This document shows positions 1-8,566 of a stretch of 64,000 bases of DNA, piece by piece. Position 1 is the first letter of the stretch. Every line of letters begins with the position of its first letter. Origin of the DNA: Sutterella faecalis (GTDB lineage: Bacteria; Pseudomonadota; Gammaproteobacteria; Burkholderiales; Burkholderiaceae_F). The translations under genes and the position numbers were made by a program. The notes under the pieces were generated by a model that did no database searches, was not told where the DNA came from, and saw only the letters and a program-made list of their open reading frames with translations. The stretch is taken from contig NZ_CP040882.1 in the NCBI RefSeq assembly GCF_006337085.1, forward strand, positions 1,364,001 through 1,428,000. Direction: 5' to 3'.

Positions 1-982
1 TGGGGGTCATGTCGACCTTGGCGAGCCCCATTCTGCGCATGAGGTAGGGACGCGCCATCATGAGGCAGACGACGAAGCCTGAGACCGGATTCCCGGGGAG
101 ACCGATGAAGGGCACGCCCTTCACTTCGCCGAAGGCGAGGGGCTTGCCGGGCTTGAGCTTCACGCGCCAGAGGTCGATCCGTCCGAGAGCCTCAACCGCA
201 GGCTTGATGTGATCCTCTTCGCCCACGGACATGCCGCCCGTCGTCATGATGACGTCCGACGTTTCCGCCGCGTGCTCGAGCGCGCGCTTCGTGGCCTCCA
301 GGCTGTCGGGAATGCTTCCCAAATCCGTCGCCTCGCAGCCGAAGAGCGTGAGGAGGCTTCGGATCATGAAGCGGTTCGAGTTGTAGATTCCGCCCGGACG
401 AAGCGGTTCGCCAGGCTGCACGAGTTCGTCGCCCGAGAAGAAGACGCCGACCCGGAGCTTGCGGTAGACATTCACGTAGGCGCGGCCGATCGACGCCGTC
501 ATGCCGATGGCGCCCGGCGTCATGCGAACGCCCTTATTGAGAATCACAGAACCCGCGGCAACGTCGGAGCCCTGAAGGCGAACCCAGGCGCCTTTCTTGG
601 GAGCCCTGCTGAATACCGCCAGATCGCCCTCGCGCTCCACCTCTTCCTGAGGCACGACCGTATCTGCACCCTCCGGCAGGGGCGCCCCCGTGAAGATTCT
701 CGCGCAGGTGCCGGGCTCAATTGCGACCCCCACCTTGCCTGCTGCGATGCGCTCGGCAACGGGAAGGCGCACGGGCGCATTTTCGGAAGCGGAGGCAAGA
801 TCAGCCGCCCTCAGGCAGTAGCCGTCCATCTGGGAATTGTCCCAGCCCGGAACGTCGATCATGCTCGTCACGTCTTCGGCAAGCACGCGGCCCGTGGAGT
901 ACATGAGCGGAATGGTTTCTGTCTCATGAATGGGCTCGGCTTCCCGAAGAAGCATGGCGAGCGCCTCAGCATAGGTAATCAT
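1..982 (-). CDS. moeA: Molybdopterin molybdenumtransferase MoeA (3' end outside window)
   Basis: MoeA inserts molybdate into adenylylated molybdopterin in the cytoplasm, the last common step of molybdenum cofactor synthesis. About 327 codons are visible from the ATG at 980-982; the gene continues past base 1. Translation shows the MoeA N-terminal region (MITYAEALAMLLREAEPIHE), the segment DNSQMDGYCLRAADL, the molybdopterin-binding-domain motif TTGGMSVGEEDHIKPAV and the C-terminal-side motif GLPGNPVSGFVVCLMMARP. A purine-rich Shine-Dalgarno (GAAGGA) lies about 10 nt upstream. It follows mobB by 27 bp on the same strand, so both probably share one transcript with the thrC-like gene. In many Burkholderiales moeA lies directly after hom-thrC, which supports the call. 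Family assignment is firm; only the truncated C-terminus is unknown. Confidence 0.95.
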   Translation of the reverse strand, partial: MITYAEALAMLLREAEPIHETETIPLMYSTGRVLAEDVTSMIDVPGWDNSQMDGYCLRAADLASASENAPVRLPVAERIAAGKVGVAIEPGTCARIFTGAPLPEGADTVVPQEEVEREGDLAVFSRAPKKGAWVRLQGSDVAAGSVILNKGVRMTPGAIGMTASIGRAYVNVYRKLRVGVFFSGDELVQPGEPLRPGGIYNSNRFMIRSLLTLFGCEATDLGSIPDSLEATKRALEHAAETSDVIMTTGGMSVGEEDHIKPAVEALGRIDLWRVKLKPGKPLAFGEVKGVPFIGLPGNPVSGFVVCLMMARPYLMRRMGLAKVDMTP

Positions 983-1009
983 CGATTATGTCCTTCAAAA
1001 GGATCTGAC

Positions 1010-1558
1010 TCAGAGCTTTCCTTTCGCGAGCGCCCCGGACATCAGTTCCTCGATAAAGTCTGCAACCGCCTGCGGATCGTTCAGGCTGAGGCGCGGAATT
1101 CCCTCGAATCCCGGCTCATCGAAATCCGTCGCTACCGCAACGGGAGGATTCTGAAGCCCGCCGCGCTCTGCGAGCGGGGGTTCATTTGCCGCCTCCCTGC
1201 GGCGAACCTCAATTCTAGGGAAGCTTCCCTCGTGCTTGAAGCCCTCAATCAGAATGATGTCCTCTTCGCCCGCAAGGCTGATGAGCTCCTCGATGGAGAC
1301 CGGCCCATCCGGCGTTTCCGACATCACCGCCCAGCGTTCGGCCGTGCGCAGAATGACGCGTGAGGCGCCTGCCTCCCGGTAGCGCCAGGTGTCCTTCCCC
1401 GGACGGTCGAGGTCAACCCCGTGATGCGCGTCCTTGATGGCGGCGACCCTCCTGCCGCGCCTCACGAGTTCAGCGAGCACCTTTTCCGAAAGCGTCGTCT
1501 TTCCCGACCCCGAACGTCCGATAAAGCCCACGGCAAAGGGCTTTTTTCCCTGCGTCAT
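1010..1558 (-). CDS. mobB: Molybdopterin-guanine dinucleotide biosynthesis adaptor MobB
   Basis: MobB is a GTP-binding P-loop protein that assists MobA in forming the guanine dinucleotide molybdenum cofactor used by DMSO-reductase-family enzymes. The 182-residue product starts MTQGKKPFAVGFIGRSGSGK, with the Walker A GRSGSGKT at residues 14-21, followed by the MobB-typical KDAHHGVDLDRPGKDTWRYR and the ILIEGFKHE segment. Length matches the family (about 170-180). The ATG at 1556-1558 overlaps the stop of the thrC-like gene (ATGA), implying translational coupling, and moeA follows 27 bp later. The cluster therefore ties an amino-acid gene to molybdenum cofactor maturation, as expected for an anaerobe that relies on molybdoenzymes. 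Confidence 0.95.
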   Translation of the reverse strand: MTQGKKPFAVGFIGRSGSGKTTLSEKVLAELVRRGRRVAAIKDAHHGVDLDRPGKDTWRYREAGASRVILRTAERWAVMSETPDGPVSIEELISLAGEEDIILIEGFKHEGSFPRIEVRRREAANEPPLAERGGLQNPPVAVATDFDEPGFEGIPRLSLNDPQAVADFIEELMSGALAKGKL

Positions 1559-2994
1559 GCCCAGGGCTTCGACGCAAAAGCGGCAACGGCCTCGCGGATG
1601 CGGGATTCATCCACCGCAACCGTGGTCTTTCTCTGTTCGCGCTCGAAGATGTCTGCGAAAGCGTCGGGGAGCGGCACCGTCTTTCCCGTCGCCTGCATCG
1701 TCATCTTCGGGAACTTCACGGCCTGAACCGTCTCGAAGCAGATCGTCTTCACGCCGACCGGATGGAGGTAGACGCCGGTATAGAGGCAGTCGGCCGTGTG
1801 CGGGTCGATCGTCGTCGCGTACTCGATATTCAAGGATTCAATGATTTCGAGTCGGTTCGCATGGTTGGAGGTGCCCGCGGCTAGGCCGGAGCGGCGAACC
1901 TTCGAGAATTCCTGCTGCGTGAGCTCGAAGGAACCCTTCTCTTCCAGATCCTTCATCAGTTCCTTCACGCGCACGCCGTTTCGTCCGAGCACTTCAAAGA
2001 GGAAGCGCTCGAAGTTGGCCGCACGCGAAATATCCATCGAGGGCGACGAGGTGGCGATCGTTTCGCTGGCCGGCCGGGGACTGTAGACGCCCGTACGGAG
2101 GAACCTGTCCATCGCATCGTTTTCGTTGGTGGCGACGAGGATCCTCAGGATCGGAAGCCCCATCGCGCGCGCAACGTAGCCCGCAAAGGCGTTGCCGAAG
2201 TTGCCCCCCGGAACGCAGAAAACCACCTGTTCGTTCTGCGCGCCCGTCGCCTGAATGTAGGCGTAGAAGTAGCAGGCCACCTGAACGGCGATTCGCGCCC
2301 AGAGGTAGGAATTGACGGCGCCGAGCTTGTTGGCCTTGCGGAATTCCTCATCCTCAAGGAGCTTGTAGACCAATTCCTGGCAGTCGTCGAACGTCCCCTC
2401 GACCTCGAGGTTGAGGACGTTCTCATCCTTGTTGGAATAGAGCTGCGCGGACTGGAATTTCGACATTCTGTCCTTAGGCGAAAGCATCACGACGCGCGTG
2501 TCCCTGCGGTCGCCGAAGGCATATTCGGCCGACGCCCCCATGTCGCCCGTCGTGGCGCCGAGGAGCGTGATGTTTTCGGGTTCGGTGCCCAGGTGCTTCG
2601 CGTGAAGGCGCTTCAGGAACTGGAGACTGAAGTCGTCGAACGTGAGCGTCGGGCCGTTGGAGAGCTCATAGAGCCCCACGCCGTCATGAAGCCACTTGAT
2701 GGGCGCGACGTCGTGGGCCTTGAAGGGATCGCGGCCGTTGCCGAAGTTTGCGGGCTGCCAGGCATCGCGGCAGAGCCCCCAGAGATCCGGAACAGGAATC
2801 TGCGTCCAGAAGCGGCGGAGCACCTCGAGCGCAACGCTCGGGAAGTCGCGGCCGCGAAGGAGTGCGAGATCTTCCGAAGTGAATTTGGGATAGTTTTCAG
2901 GGACGTAAAGACCACCGTCCCGTGCGAAGCCTTCAAAGGCGATGTCTGCGAAGGTCTTGCCGTCTGCGGCGCCGCGCGTCGAGATGTAAAGCAT
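1555..2994 (-). CDS. thrC: Threonine synthase-like PLP-fold protein with altered active site
   Basis: Threonine synthase converts O-phosphohomoserine to threonine using pyridoxal phosphate (PLP). The 479-residue product from the ATG at 2992-2994 (GGAG about 10 nt upstream) has the full family length and recognisable landmarks: the N-terminal YISTRG, NGPTL, AVNSYLWAR, GGNFGNAFAGYVARAMGLPI, SPSMDI and DPHTAD. However the PLP-lysine segment, normally FKD, reads TFDDFSLQFL, with Asp120 (codon 2635-2637) at the Schiff-base position; the usual SGDTG phosphate loop reads TGDMG, and GNFGD reads GNFGN. The locus (thrC then mobB-moeA) fits the canonical thrC position in Burkholderiales, but no hom gene lies upstream. 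An in-frame upstream extension to 3204 looks non-coding. It could be a diverged thrC or a catalytically inactive relative. The fold call is firm; the activity is doubtful. Confidence 0.85.
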   Translation of the reverse strand: MLYISTRGAADGKTFADIAFEGFARDGGLYVPENYPKFTSEDLALLRGRDFPSVALEVLRRFWTQIPVPDLWGLCRDAWQPANFGNGRDPFKAHDVAPIKWLHDGVGLYELSNGPTLTFDDFSLQFLKRLHAKHLGTEPENITLLGATTGDMGASAEYAFGDRRDTRVVMLSPKDRMSKFQSAQLYSNKDENVLNLEVEGTFDDCQELVYKLLEDEEFRKANKLGAVNSYLWARIAVQVACYFYAYIQATGAQNEQVVFCVPGGNFGNAFAGYVARAMGLPILRILVATNENDAMDRFLRTGVYSPRPASETIATSSPSMDISRAANFERFLFEVLGRNGVRVKELMKDLEEKGSFELTQQEFSKVRRSGLAAGTSNHANRLEIIESLNIEYATTIDPHTADCLYTGVYLHPVGVKTICFETVQAVKFPKMTMQATGKTVPLPDAFADIFEREQRKTTVAVDESRIREAVAAFASKPWA

Positions 2995-3395
2995 ATTGAG
3001 AGATCTCCGTTCGGGGGCCCGGATTTTTCCGGCGGCGCTTCGCCTCCTTCGAGGTGAAGCGTTCCTTAAAAAGATGAAAATGCCGGAAAGCTGTGGGCAG
3101 AATCGTGTGTCGCCAGTTTGCTTCAATGGCGTATTTCTGAAATCGTACCCTATGGCTAAACCCATGGGATCACTCGTGATGCGGAAATTTCCCTCTCTCC
3201 CCATTAACCTTCTTTCGGATATGCCGCGGACTCGACTTCCGGACTAGCGGATTTCTTATTTCTCCCTCCAAAGCTGTAGCCGGGACTACAGACAGGAGTG
3301 CGCTGAGGCTCCAAAAATAGAGTGCTGAAAACCAAAACACTCTGCACGCTCGTCGACCCAAACGACGGGCGCCCTCAGTAAAAGGAGAAAAACAG
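2995..3395. other. Divergent intergenic region between thrC-like gene and flavoprotein gene
   Basis: About 400 bp separate the two divergent starts. Both translation signals are here: GGAG before the thrC-like ATG, and AAAAGGAGA ending 8 nt before the flavoprotein ATG at 3396. A short inverted repeat (AGAGTG at 3320-3325, CACTCT at 3339-3344) lies in the flavoprotein leader. I see no gene, no convincing sigma-70 promoter pair and no homoserine dehydrogenase remnant. Confidence 0.5.
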
Positions 3396-4895
3396 ATGAA
3401 GCACGCATTCAAGCTCGCCGCCGCTGCTGCGGCCGTTGTTCTGGCCATGAATCCGGCCCTTGCTGAAGACCGGACCTACGACGCCGACGTCGTCGTGATC
3501 GGCGCCGGCGCCTCCGGCTCCGCCGCTGCCTGGGCCGCCGCGGAAAAGGGCCTCAAGGTCGTGACGCTCGAAAAGTCCGCGATGGTGGGCGGCACGGGCA
3601 AATTCTCTGAAGGCATCTTCGCCGTCGAAAGCTCCATGCAGCGCGACTGGAACTACGGCCTCACGAAGGACCAGGCGTTCACAATGATCATGAATTACGG
3701 CCACTGGCGCGGCAACGCCCGCATGGTGCGCGCCTTCGTCGACCGTTCGGCCGATACCATCGACTGGATGAAGAAGAACGGAGTCAAGTTCGAGAAGCTC
3801 TTCTCCAACTATCCGAACGGCCTCTACACCTGGCACATTTATGAAGGCCGCGGCGCGGGCTGGATCAACCTCTTCATGAAGAAGTACCAGGACGCCGGCC
3901 AGACGCTCCTCCTCAATACGTGGGGCGAGAAGCTCATTCAGGAAAACGGCCGCGTCGTGGGCGTCGAGGCGACCAATAAGGCGGGCGACAAGATTACCGT
4001 GCGCTCGAAGACCACCATCATCGCCACGGGCGGGTTCTTCGACAACAAGGAAATGCGCGAGAAGTATCTGCGCTTTGCCGACTCTGACGGCCTTGCTCAG
4101 ACCGGGAAGACCGGCGACGGCATCCGCATGGCCTGGTCCGTGGGCGGCGGCAAGGAAGGCACCGAAGTGCAGGCCTCCTACCGTCCGGGTCCCCGCGGCG
4201 TCGGGACGACCAACCACGTGAGCGCCACCGCCAAGCAGCCGCACCTCTGGCTCTCGCCCAAGGGCGAACGCTTCTGCAATGAACAGATCATGCTCGAGTG
4301 GCCGTTTGCCGGCAATGCCCTTGAACGCATCGGCGGCACGATGTACGTGGTCTACGACCAGAAGACGCTCGACCATATGGAAACCGATCAGGGCATCGAC
4401 CTCGGCGTCGGCGTCATGGTTCCGGTGGGCACGAAGCTCGTCAACTACCAGAAGGAATGGGATGCCGCCGTGAAGGCGGGCTGGGCCTTCAAGGCCGATA
4501 CGCTCGAAGGCCTTGCAAAGGCGACCGGCATGAATCCCGAAAAGCTTGCGAAGACCGTTGCTGAATACAACGGCTACTGCGCCGTGCGCCACGATGCCGA
4601 ATTTGCGAAGGACCCGAAGTACCTGCGCGAAGTGAAGACCGGTCCCTTCTACGCGATCAAGTCGGTTGCCTCGACGCTCGGCACCCTGGGCGGCATCAAG
4701 GCCAACGAACGCTTTGAGGTCGTCACGCAGAATGAGGATCCGATCCCGGGTCTCTATGCTGCCGGCAACGACGTGGGCGGCATGTACGGCGACTCCTACG
4801 ACCTTCTGATGGCGGGCTCCACCGTGGGCTTCGCGGTCAATTCCGCCCGCATTGCGGTCGACTCCGCGGCCGAGTACATCAAGGCTCAGAAATAA
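3396..4895 (+). CDS. Exported FAD-dependent fumarate reductase/urocanate reductase-like flavoprotein
   Basis: A 499-residue FAD-binding protein of the flavocytochrome c/fumarate reductase flavoprotein superfamily. Residues 1-23 form a Sec-type signal peptide (MKHAFKLAAAAAAVVLAMNP, then ALA), so it should act in the periplasm. The Rossmann motif VVVIGAGASGSAAAW sits at about residues 31-45 and the C-terminal FAD-closing region reads GLYAAGNDVGGMYGDSYD. Haem-binding CxxCH motifs are absent, so electrons must come from a separate carrier. The active-site regions differ from fumarate reductases: the usual His-bearing segment before MGG reads STLGTLGG, and the usual Arg region reads YGDSYDLLMAG, so the substrate is probably not fumarate. 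A strong Shine-Dalgarno precedes it and a terminator follows, indicating a single-gene unit. Proteins like this are numerous in Sutterellaceae as respiratory reductases; the substrate is not predictable here. Confidence 0.88.
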   Translation: MKHAFKLAAAAAAVVLAMNPALAEDRTYDADVVVIGAGASGSAAAWAAAEKGLKVVTLEKSAMVGGTGKFSEGIFAVESSMQRDWNYGLTKDQAFTMIMNYGHWRGNARMVRAFVDRSADTIDWMKKNGVKFEKLFSNYPNGLYTWHIYEGRGAGWINLFMKKYQDAGQTLLLNTWGEKLIQENGRVVGVEATNKAGDKITVRSKTTIIATGGFFDNKEMREKYLRFADSDGLAQTGKTGDGIRMAWSVGGGKEGTEVQASYRPGPRGVGTTNHVSATAKQPHLWLSPKGERFCNEQIMLEWPFAGNALERIGGTMYVVYDQKTLDHMETDQGIDLGVGVMVPVGTKLVNYQKEWDAAVKAGWAFKADTLEGLAKATGMNPEKLAKTVAEYNGYCAVRHDAEFAKDPKYLREVKTGPFYAIKSVASTLGTLGGIKANERFEVVTQNEDPIPGLYAAGNDVGGMYGDSYDLLMAGSTVGFAVNSARIAVDSAAEYIKAQK

Positions 4896-4909
4896 TCACC
4901 GAAAGTCCT

Positions 4910-4948
4910 GAGAAAGCGCGCCGATTCCGATCGATCGCGCTTTCTCTC
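4910..4948 (+). terminator. Putative rho-independent terminator after the flavoprotein gene
   Basis: An 11-bp perfect stem (GAGAAAGCGCG at 4910-4920, complement at 4936-4946) with a 15-nt loop ends in a pyrimidine-rich TTTCTCTC, 15 bp after the stop codon. Confidence 0.65.
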
Positions 4949-5098
4949 ACCCATCCAGAATCTCTCCACTCCCGGCCGGATGCCTGACAAAGCTTCCGGC
5001 CGCTTTAATGACATGGACCACCCACTGCATCGAACCCGTTCGAGCGAATGGGCGCGACAATAGGTGTATCTACCTCTAATACCGCAGGAGGCCATGCC

Positions 5099-6292
5099 AT
5101 GACAAAGAAGCATACGCAAACGACGCTTGATGTTTCCATCGAATATTCCGCGATCGGGCTGGACCTCGCCAAATACGACGTTTCCTTGGCAGCGGTGACG
5201 CTCAACGAGGGAGAAATTATTTGTATCGACCGCGTGACTTATGCCGAGCTCTATGAGCTTGCCGACAAGCTCTCCCCGACGCTGTTTGCAGTTGAACCGT
5301 GCTGCGGCTACTCGCAGCTTGCCCATGAGCTTGAAGCTCGCGGCCATGAGGTGAGCGTTATCAACGGCAAAGTCGTCAAGATGTGGATCGACACGCATAT
5401 GTCGGGCCAGAAAACCGACATCAACGATGCGCTCGCGCTTGCCCGGCTGACGGCCGATCCGGATCTTCGGCCTATTCGCGCGAAATCTCTCGAAGAATGC
5501 CGCATTATGACGGTGCAGGGCGTGCGTCAGCAGCTGATCGGACAACGTACGAAGACGCTCGTCAGCTTCAAGGGCTTTGCCCAGACCTGGGGAATCCACA
5601 TGCCTGCCGGCAGGCGCAATCTCAAAAAGATGCGTGAAGCCGTGGAAGCTAAGGCAGACATGATGGGCGACGCAGCTGTCTCTGCTCTGACGACGATGCT
5701 TGACCGCGTGAAGACGCTCGATGATCAAATTCATCAGCTCGACAAGGACCTTGAAGCACTGGTCAGCGCCAATGCCAACGGCAGGCTGCTGAAGAGCGTC
5801 ATGGGCGTCGGCACTCAGATCGCCGCCCGCTTCATTACGGTTGTCGGCGATGTAAAACGGTTTGAAACGTCACGCTCGCTTGTTGCCTACATCGGATGCG
5901 TGCCGAAAAATTACATTACGGGGCATGTGAATAAGCCCAGACAAAAGAAGAGCTCTGCTCCCGACCTGAGCAGCAAGGGCCAGGGGCGAATCAGCCGCCG
6001 CGGCGACAAATTGCTGAGATCCCTGCTGATGCAGGGTGCGGCCTGCATCTACATGCAGTACTGCAAGAGGCAGCTGCCCGACTGCCAGCTCACAAAGTGG
6101 ATTGACAAGTAGCTGGCGGTGAGGAAGCCCTACGGCAAGATCATGGTGTCGCTGGCGGCGAAACTCATCCGGATCGCATGGGCGGTGCTCACCTACGGCA
6201 AAAAGTTCGACATCCACAGAGCGGGCGTCCCCCGCTCGGTGCTGGCGGCGATGGCCGTTCAACCCAGCAATGAGGCTGCCGCTGCAGCATGA
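5099..6292 (+). pseudogene. IS110-family transposase interrupted by an amber stop
   Basis: From the ATG at 5099 (AGGAGG 5 nt upstream) the frame encodes an IS110-type DEDD transposase: IGLDLAKYDVSLA, VEPCCGYSQLA, KTDINDALALA, then the C-terminal Transposase_20 region VAYIGCVPKNYITG and SRRGDKLLRSLLMQGAACIY. A TAG at 6110-6112 ends the protein after 337 residues, but the same frame continues without break for 59 more codons (LAVRKPYGKIMVSLAAKL... to VQPSNEAAAAA) to a TGA at 6290. That continuation is the expected IS110 C-terminus, so the element probably suffered one nonsense mutation. Both domains are nearly complete before the stop, so residual activity or readthrough is conceivable. Element ends could not be fixed. 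It is not a close relative of the IS110 element at 49-51 kb by sequence. Confidence 0.85.
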
Positions 6293-6789
6293 GGCATCGG
6301 CAATTCCATAACTAATCGCGTGAAATGAGAAACCCTTTTCTGTAAGGCTTGTCCGACAGCTATTCATGTCGAATTGCACTTGATGCATGTGGCTTTTTAT
6401 TGGCAAGGACAAGACTTCTGATGAGTTCATTTTGGCCATGGCATGCAAGCATGCCGACAGGCCTGAGAGATTAACGGAAGCGGCCTCTCTCGTTGATGCG
6501 TGATTACTGGGACTGGAATACTGCCGGCAACAACCAAAATGACATAACACGGATTAGCCGATGTAGGGTCGCTAAGTCCGAATGCGGGCTGCGCTTCGCT
6601 TGTCGCATTCGCACATAGCGACATTGTATCGGCGGAGGTCCTGTAAAGCGGCTTACGCGGCATATCCTCAACTTCCAGAACCGCATGACTCTCGTTCAAG
6701 ATCCAGCAGGATTTTGATCATTACTACCGAAAAAACTTAAAAAATTTCATTGCGTCGCCGGCGCTTTTCTTGTACACTCGAGAGTAATA
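6293..6789. other. Non-coding stretch between two insertion sequences
   Basis: About 500 bp without a credible gene. It probably contains the 3' non-coding end of the broken IS110 element (IS110-family elements have long non-coding ends) and a short AT-rich segment before the next element. The last 11 bases (CGAGAGTAATA, 6779-6789) look like the outer end of another IS1634-like copy. Confidence 0.4.
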
Positions 6790-6814
6790 TATTACTCTCG
6801 CAATTTAACTTCGA

Positions 6815-8566
6815 ATGTTCCTGAATTTCACGGTCCCGATACCCAGGCTCAAAGGAAAAATCAGTCGGCAAGGCACTAAGAGCGGAACGTACATCCACTA
6901 CGTTCTGGAGCGCAGCTACGACCCGAAAAAGAAGCACACGGTGCCCAAGCGTGTGCTAATCGGAAAATGCGTTGGTGAAACCGAGACCATGGTTCCGAAT
7001 GAAAATTTCCTGGTCTTTTTCCCTGATGCCGTTCTCCCAGAAGTCCGGGAGAGCGCCAGGCGCTGCAGCACGCTGATGGCCGGCAGCTACATCGTCATAG
7101 CAAACATCGTGCAGACGTACGGCCTCGGCAAAATGCTCCAGAAGCATTTCCTTGATCGAGCTGGGCTGGTGCTGGATCTGGCCGCCTACATGATCATTGA
7201 GGAAAGGAATCAAGGGCAGTACTACCCGGACTACGCATATCGACATCCGCTCTTCTCGAAAGACATGCGGATTGCGAGCGACGCCGCCATCTCGAGCTTC
7301 CTCGCCAACGTCAGCCCGGACCAAATTTCAGGCTTTCTGAACGACTGGAACGCAAAGCGCGATCATCGCTCACGGATCTACATTTCCTATGATTCAACTA
7401 ATAAGAACTGCCAGGCGGGAGATGTTGATTTTGTTGAATTCGGCAAGGCCAAAGTCGATCAGGGATGCCCGATTTTTAATCTTGCCGTCGCCTACGACAA
7501 AACCAATCAGGTGCCGTTGTTCTATGAATGCTACCCTGGCTCCATTAATGACGTCAGTCAGTTCAAATTCCTTGTAGACAAGGCAATTGCGTACAACTAC
7601 AAGCGTATTGGCTTCATCATCGACCGAGGTTATTTCTGCAAGATCAACATCGACTACATGGATGCGAATAACTTTGAGTTCATCATGATGGTTAAGGGCT
7701 GCAAGGCACTTGTGGCCGAATTGGTCGACAGGCTCCACGGCACTTTCGAAAATCGCGTCGACGCCTCCCTGCGCGAGCATTGCATCAGCGGCACAACGGA
7801 AAAAATGAAGATTTTTCCGGAAGACTCACGGGAGCGCTACTTTCATGTCTTCTTTAACCCCATGAAGATGGCGACGGAGCGGCGCGATATAGAAAACGCG
7901 CTGACGCAGATGCAGAAGAACTTCGACCAGTGGGTCGGCCGTGAAGTGGAGTTCGGATCCCCGCATACAGATTACTTCCAGTGTCACTACGACGAAAAAG
8001 GCCGCTTCCTTTTTGCCGAAGAGAAGAAGAGCATCATCGAGCATGCTTATTCGAGATGCGGATATTTCTGCATCATTACCTCCGAGAAAATGAGCGCCAG
8101 AGACGCTTATCTGCAGTACCGAGGCCGCGACGCCTCAGAGAAGCTCTTCAGCGCAGACAAATCATTCCTGGGCAGCAAGAGCATGCGGGTACACTCCGCA
8201 GAAGCCGTAAGAGCCAAGATTTTTATTGAATTTATTGCTCTCATTATTCGACAGAGGCTCTACAACCTCCTGAAGGATGAGATGCTCCGCCTGCCGACAA
8301 AGAGGAACTACATGACGGTTCCTGCGGCGATCCGGGAACTGGAGAAAATCGAGCTGGTGAGAATCAATGACGGCAGATATCAGCTTGACCACGCAATCAC
8401 GAGGACGCAGGAAATCATCCTGAAATCCTTTGGCATGACGAAGGACAAGGTTATGTCGCAGGCCGCCGCCATCTCTGCCGCGCTTGCCGGAAAGAAAGAC
8501 AGCATGGAGGACGTCGAGGATCTGGAACCGATTGGCGAGGAGGAGAATGAAGATGCCGAAGCGTAA
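6815..8566 (+). CDS. IS1634-like DDE transposase
   Basis: A 583-residue transposase starting MFLNFTVPIPRLKGK. The three catalytic acidic residues can be placed in YDSTNKN (first Asp), GFIIDRGYF (second Asp) and YRGRDASEKLF (Glu), the last being the characteristic signature of the IS1634/IS4-type group. Length agrees with IS1634 transposases (500-600 residues). The C-terminus is strongly acidic (DVEDLEPIGEEENEDAEA). No strong Shine-Dalgarno precedes the ATG, which is common in IS transposases and limits expression. The frame appears intact. The final 20 nt overlap the next small gene. Confidence 0.9.
   Translation: MFLNFTVPIPRLKGKISRQGTKSGTYIHYVLERSYDPKKKHTVPKRVLIGKCVGETETMVPNENFLVFFPDAVLPEVRESARRCSTLMAGSYIVIANIVQTYGLGKMLQKHFLDRAGLVLDLAAYMIIEERNQGQYYPDYAYRHPLFSKDMRIASDAAISSFLANVSPDQISGFLNDWNAKRDHRSRIYISYDSTNKNCQAGDVDFVEFGKAKVDQGCPIFNLAVAYDKTNQVPLFYECYPGSINDVSQFKFLVDKAIAYNYKRIGFIIDRGYFCKINIDYMDANNFEFIMMVKGCKALVAELVDRLHGTFENRVDASLREHCISGTTEKMKIFPEDSRERYFHVFFNPMKMATERRDIENALTQMQKNFDQWVGREVEFGSPHTDYFQCHYDEKGRFLFAEEKKSIIEHAYSRCGYFCIITSEKMSARDAYLQYRGRDASEKLFSADKSFLGSKSMRVHSAEAVRAKIFIEFIALIIRQRLYNLLKDEMLRLPTKRNYMTVPAAIRELEKIELVRINDGRYQLDHAITRTQEIILKSFGMTKDKVMSQAAAISAALAGKKDSMEDVEDLEPIGEEENEDAEA

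Noticed and set aside
209..1363. Long plus-strand frame (384 codons)
   Set aside because: It is the antisense shadow of moeA and mobB; it has no family resemblance and the minus-strand products are certain.
2625..2645. Frameshift or assembly error as the cause of the missing threonine synthase lysine
   Set aside because: The frame is open on both sides with conserved residues before and after; a change from a Lys codon to GAC would need at least two base changes, not an indel.
3205..3395. Riboswitch or threonine attenuator before the thrC-like gene
   Set aside because: No Thr/Ile-rich leader peptide or recognisable aptamer could be seen.
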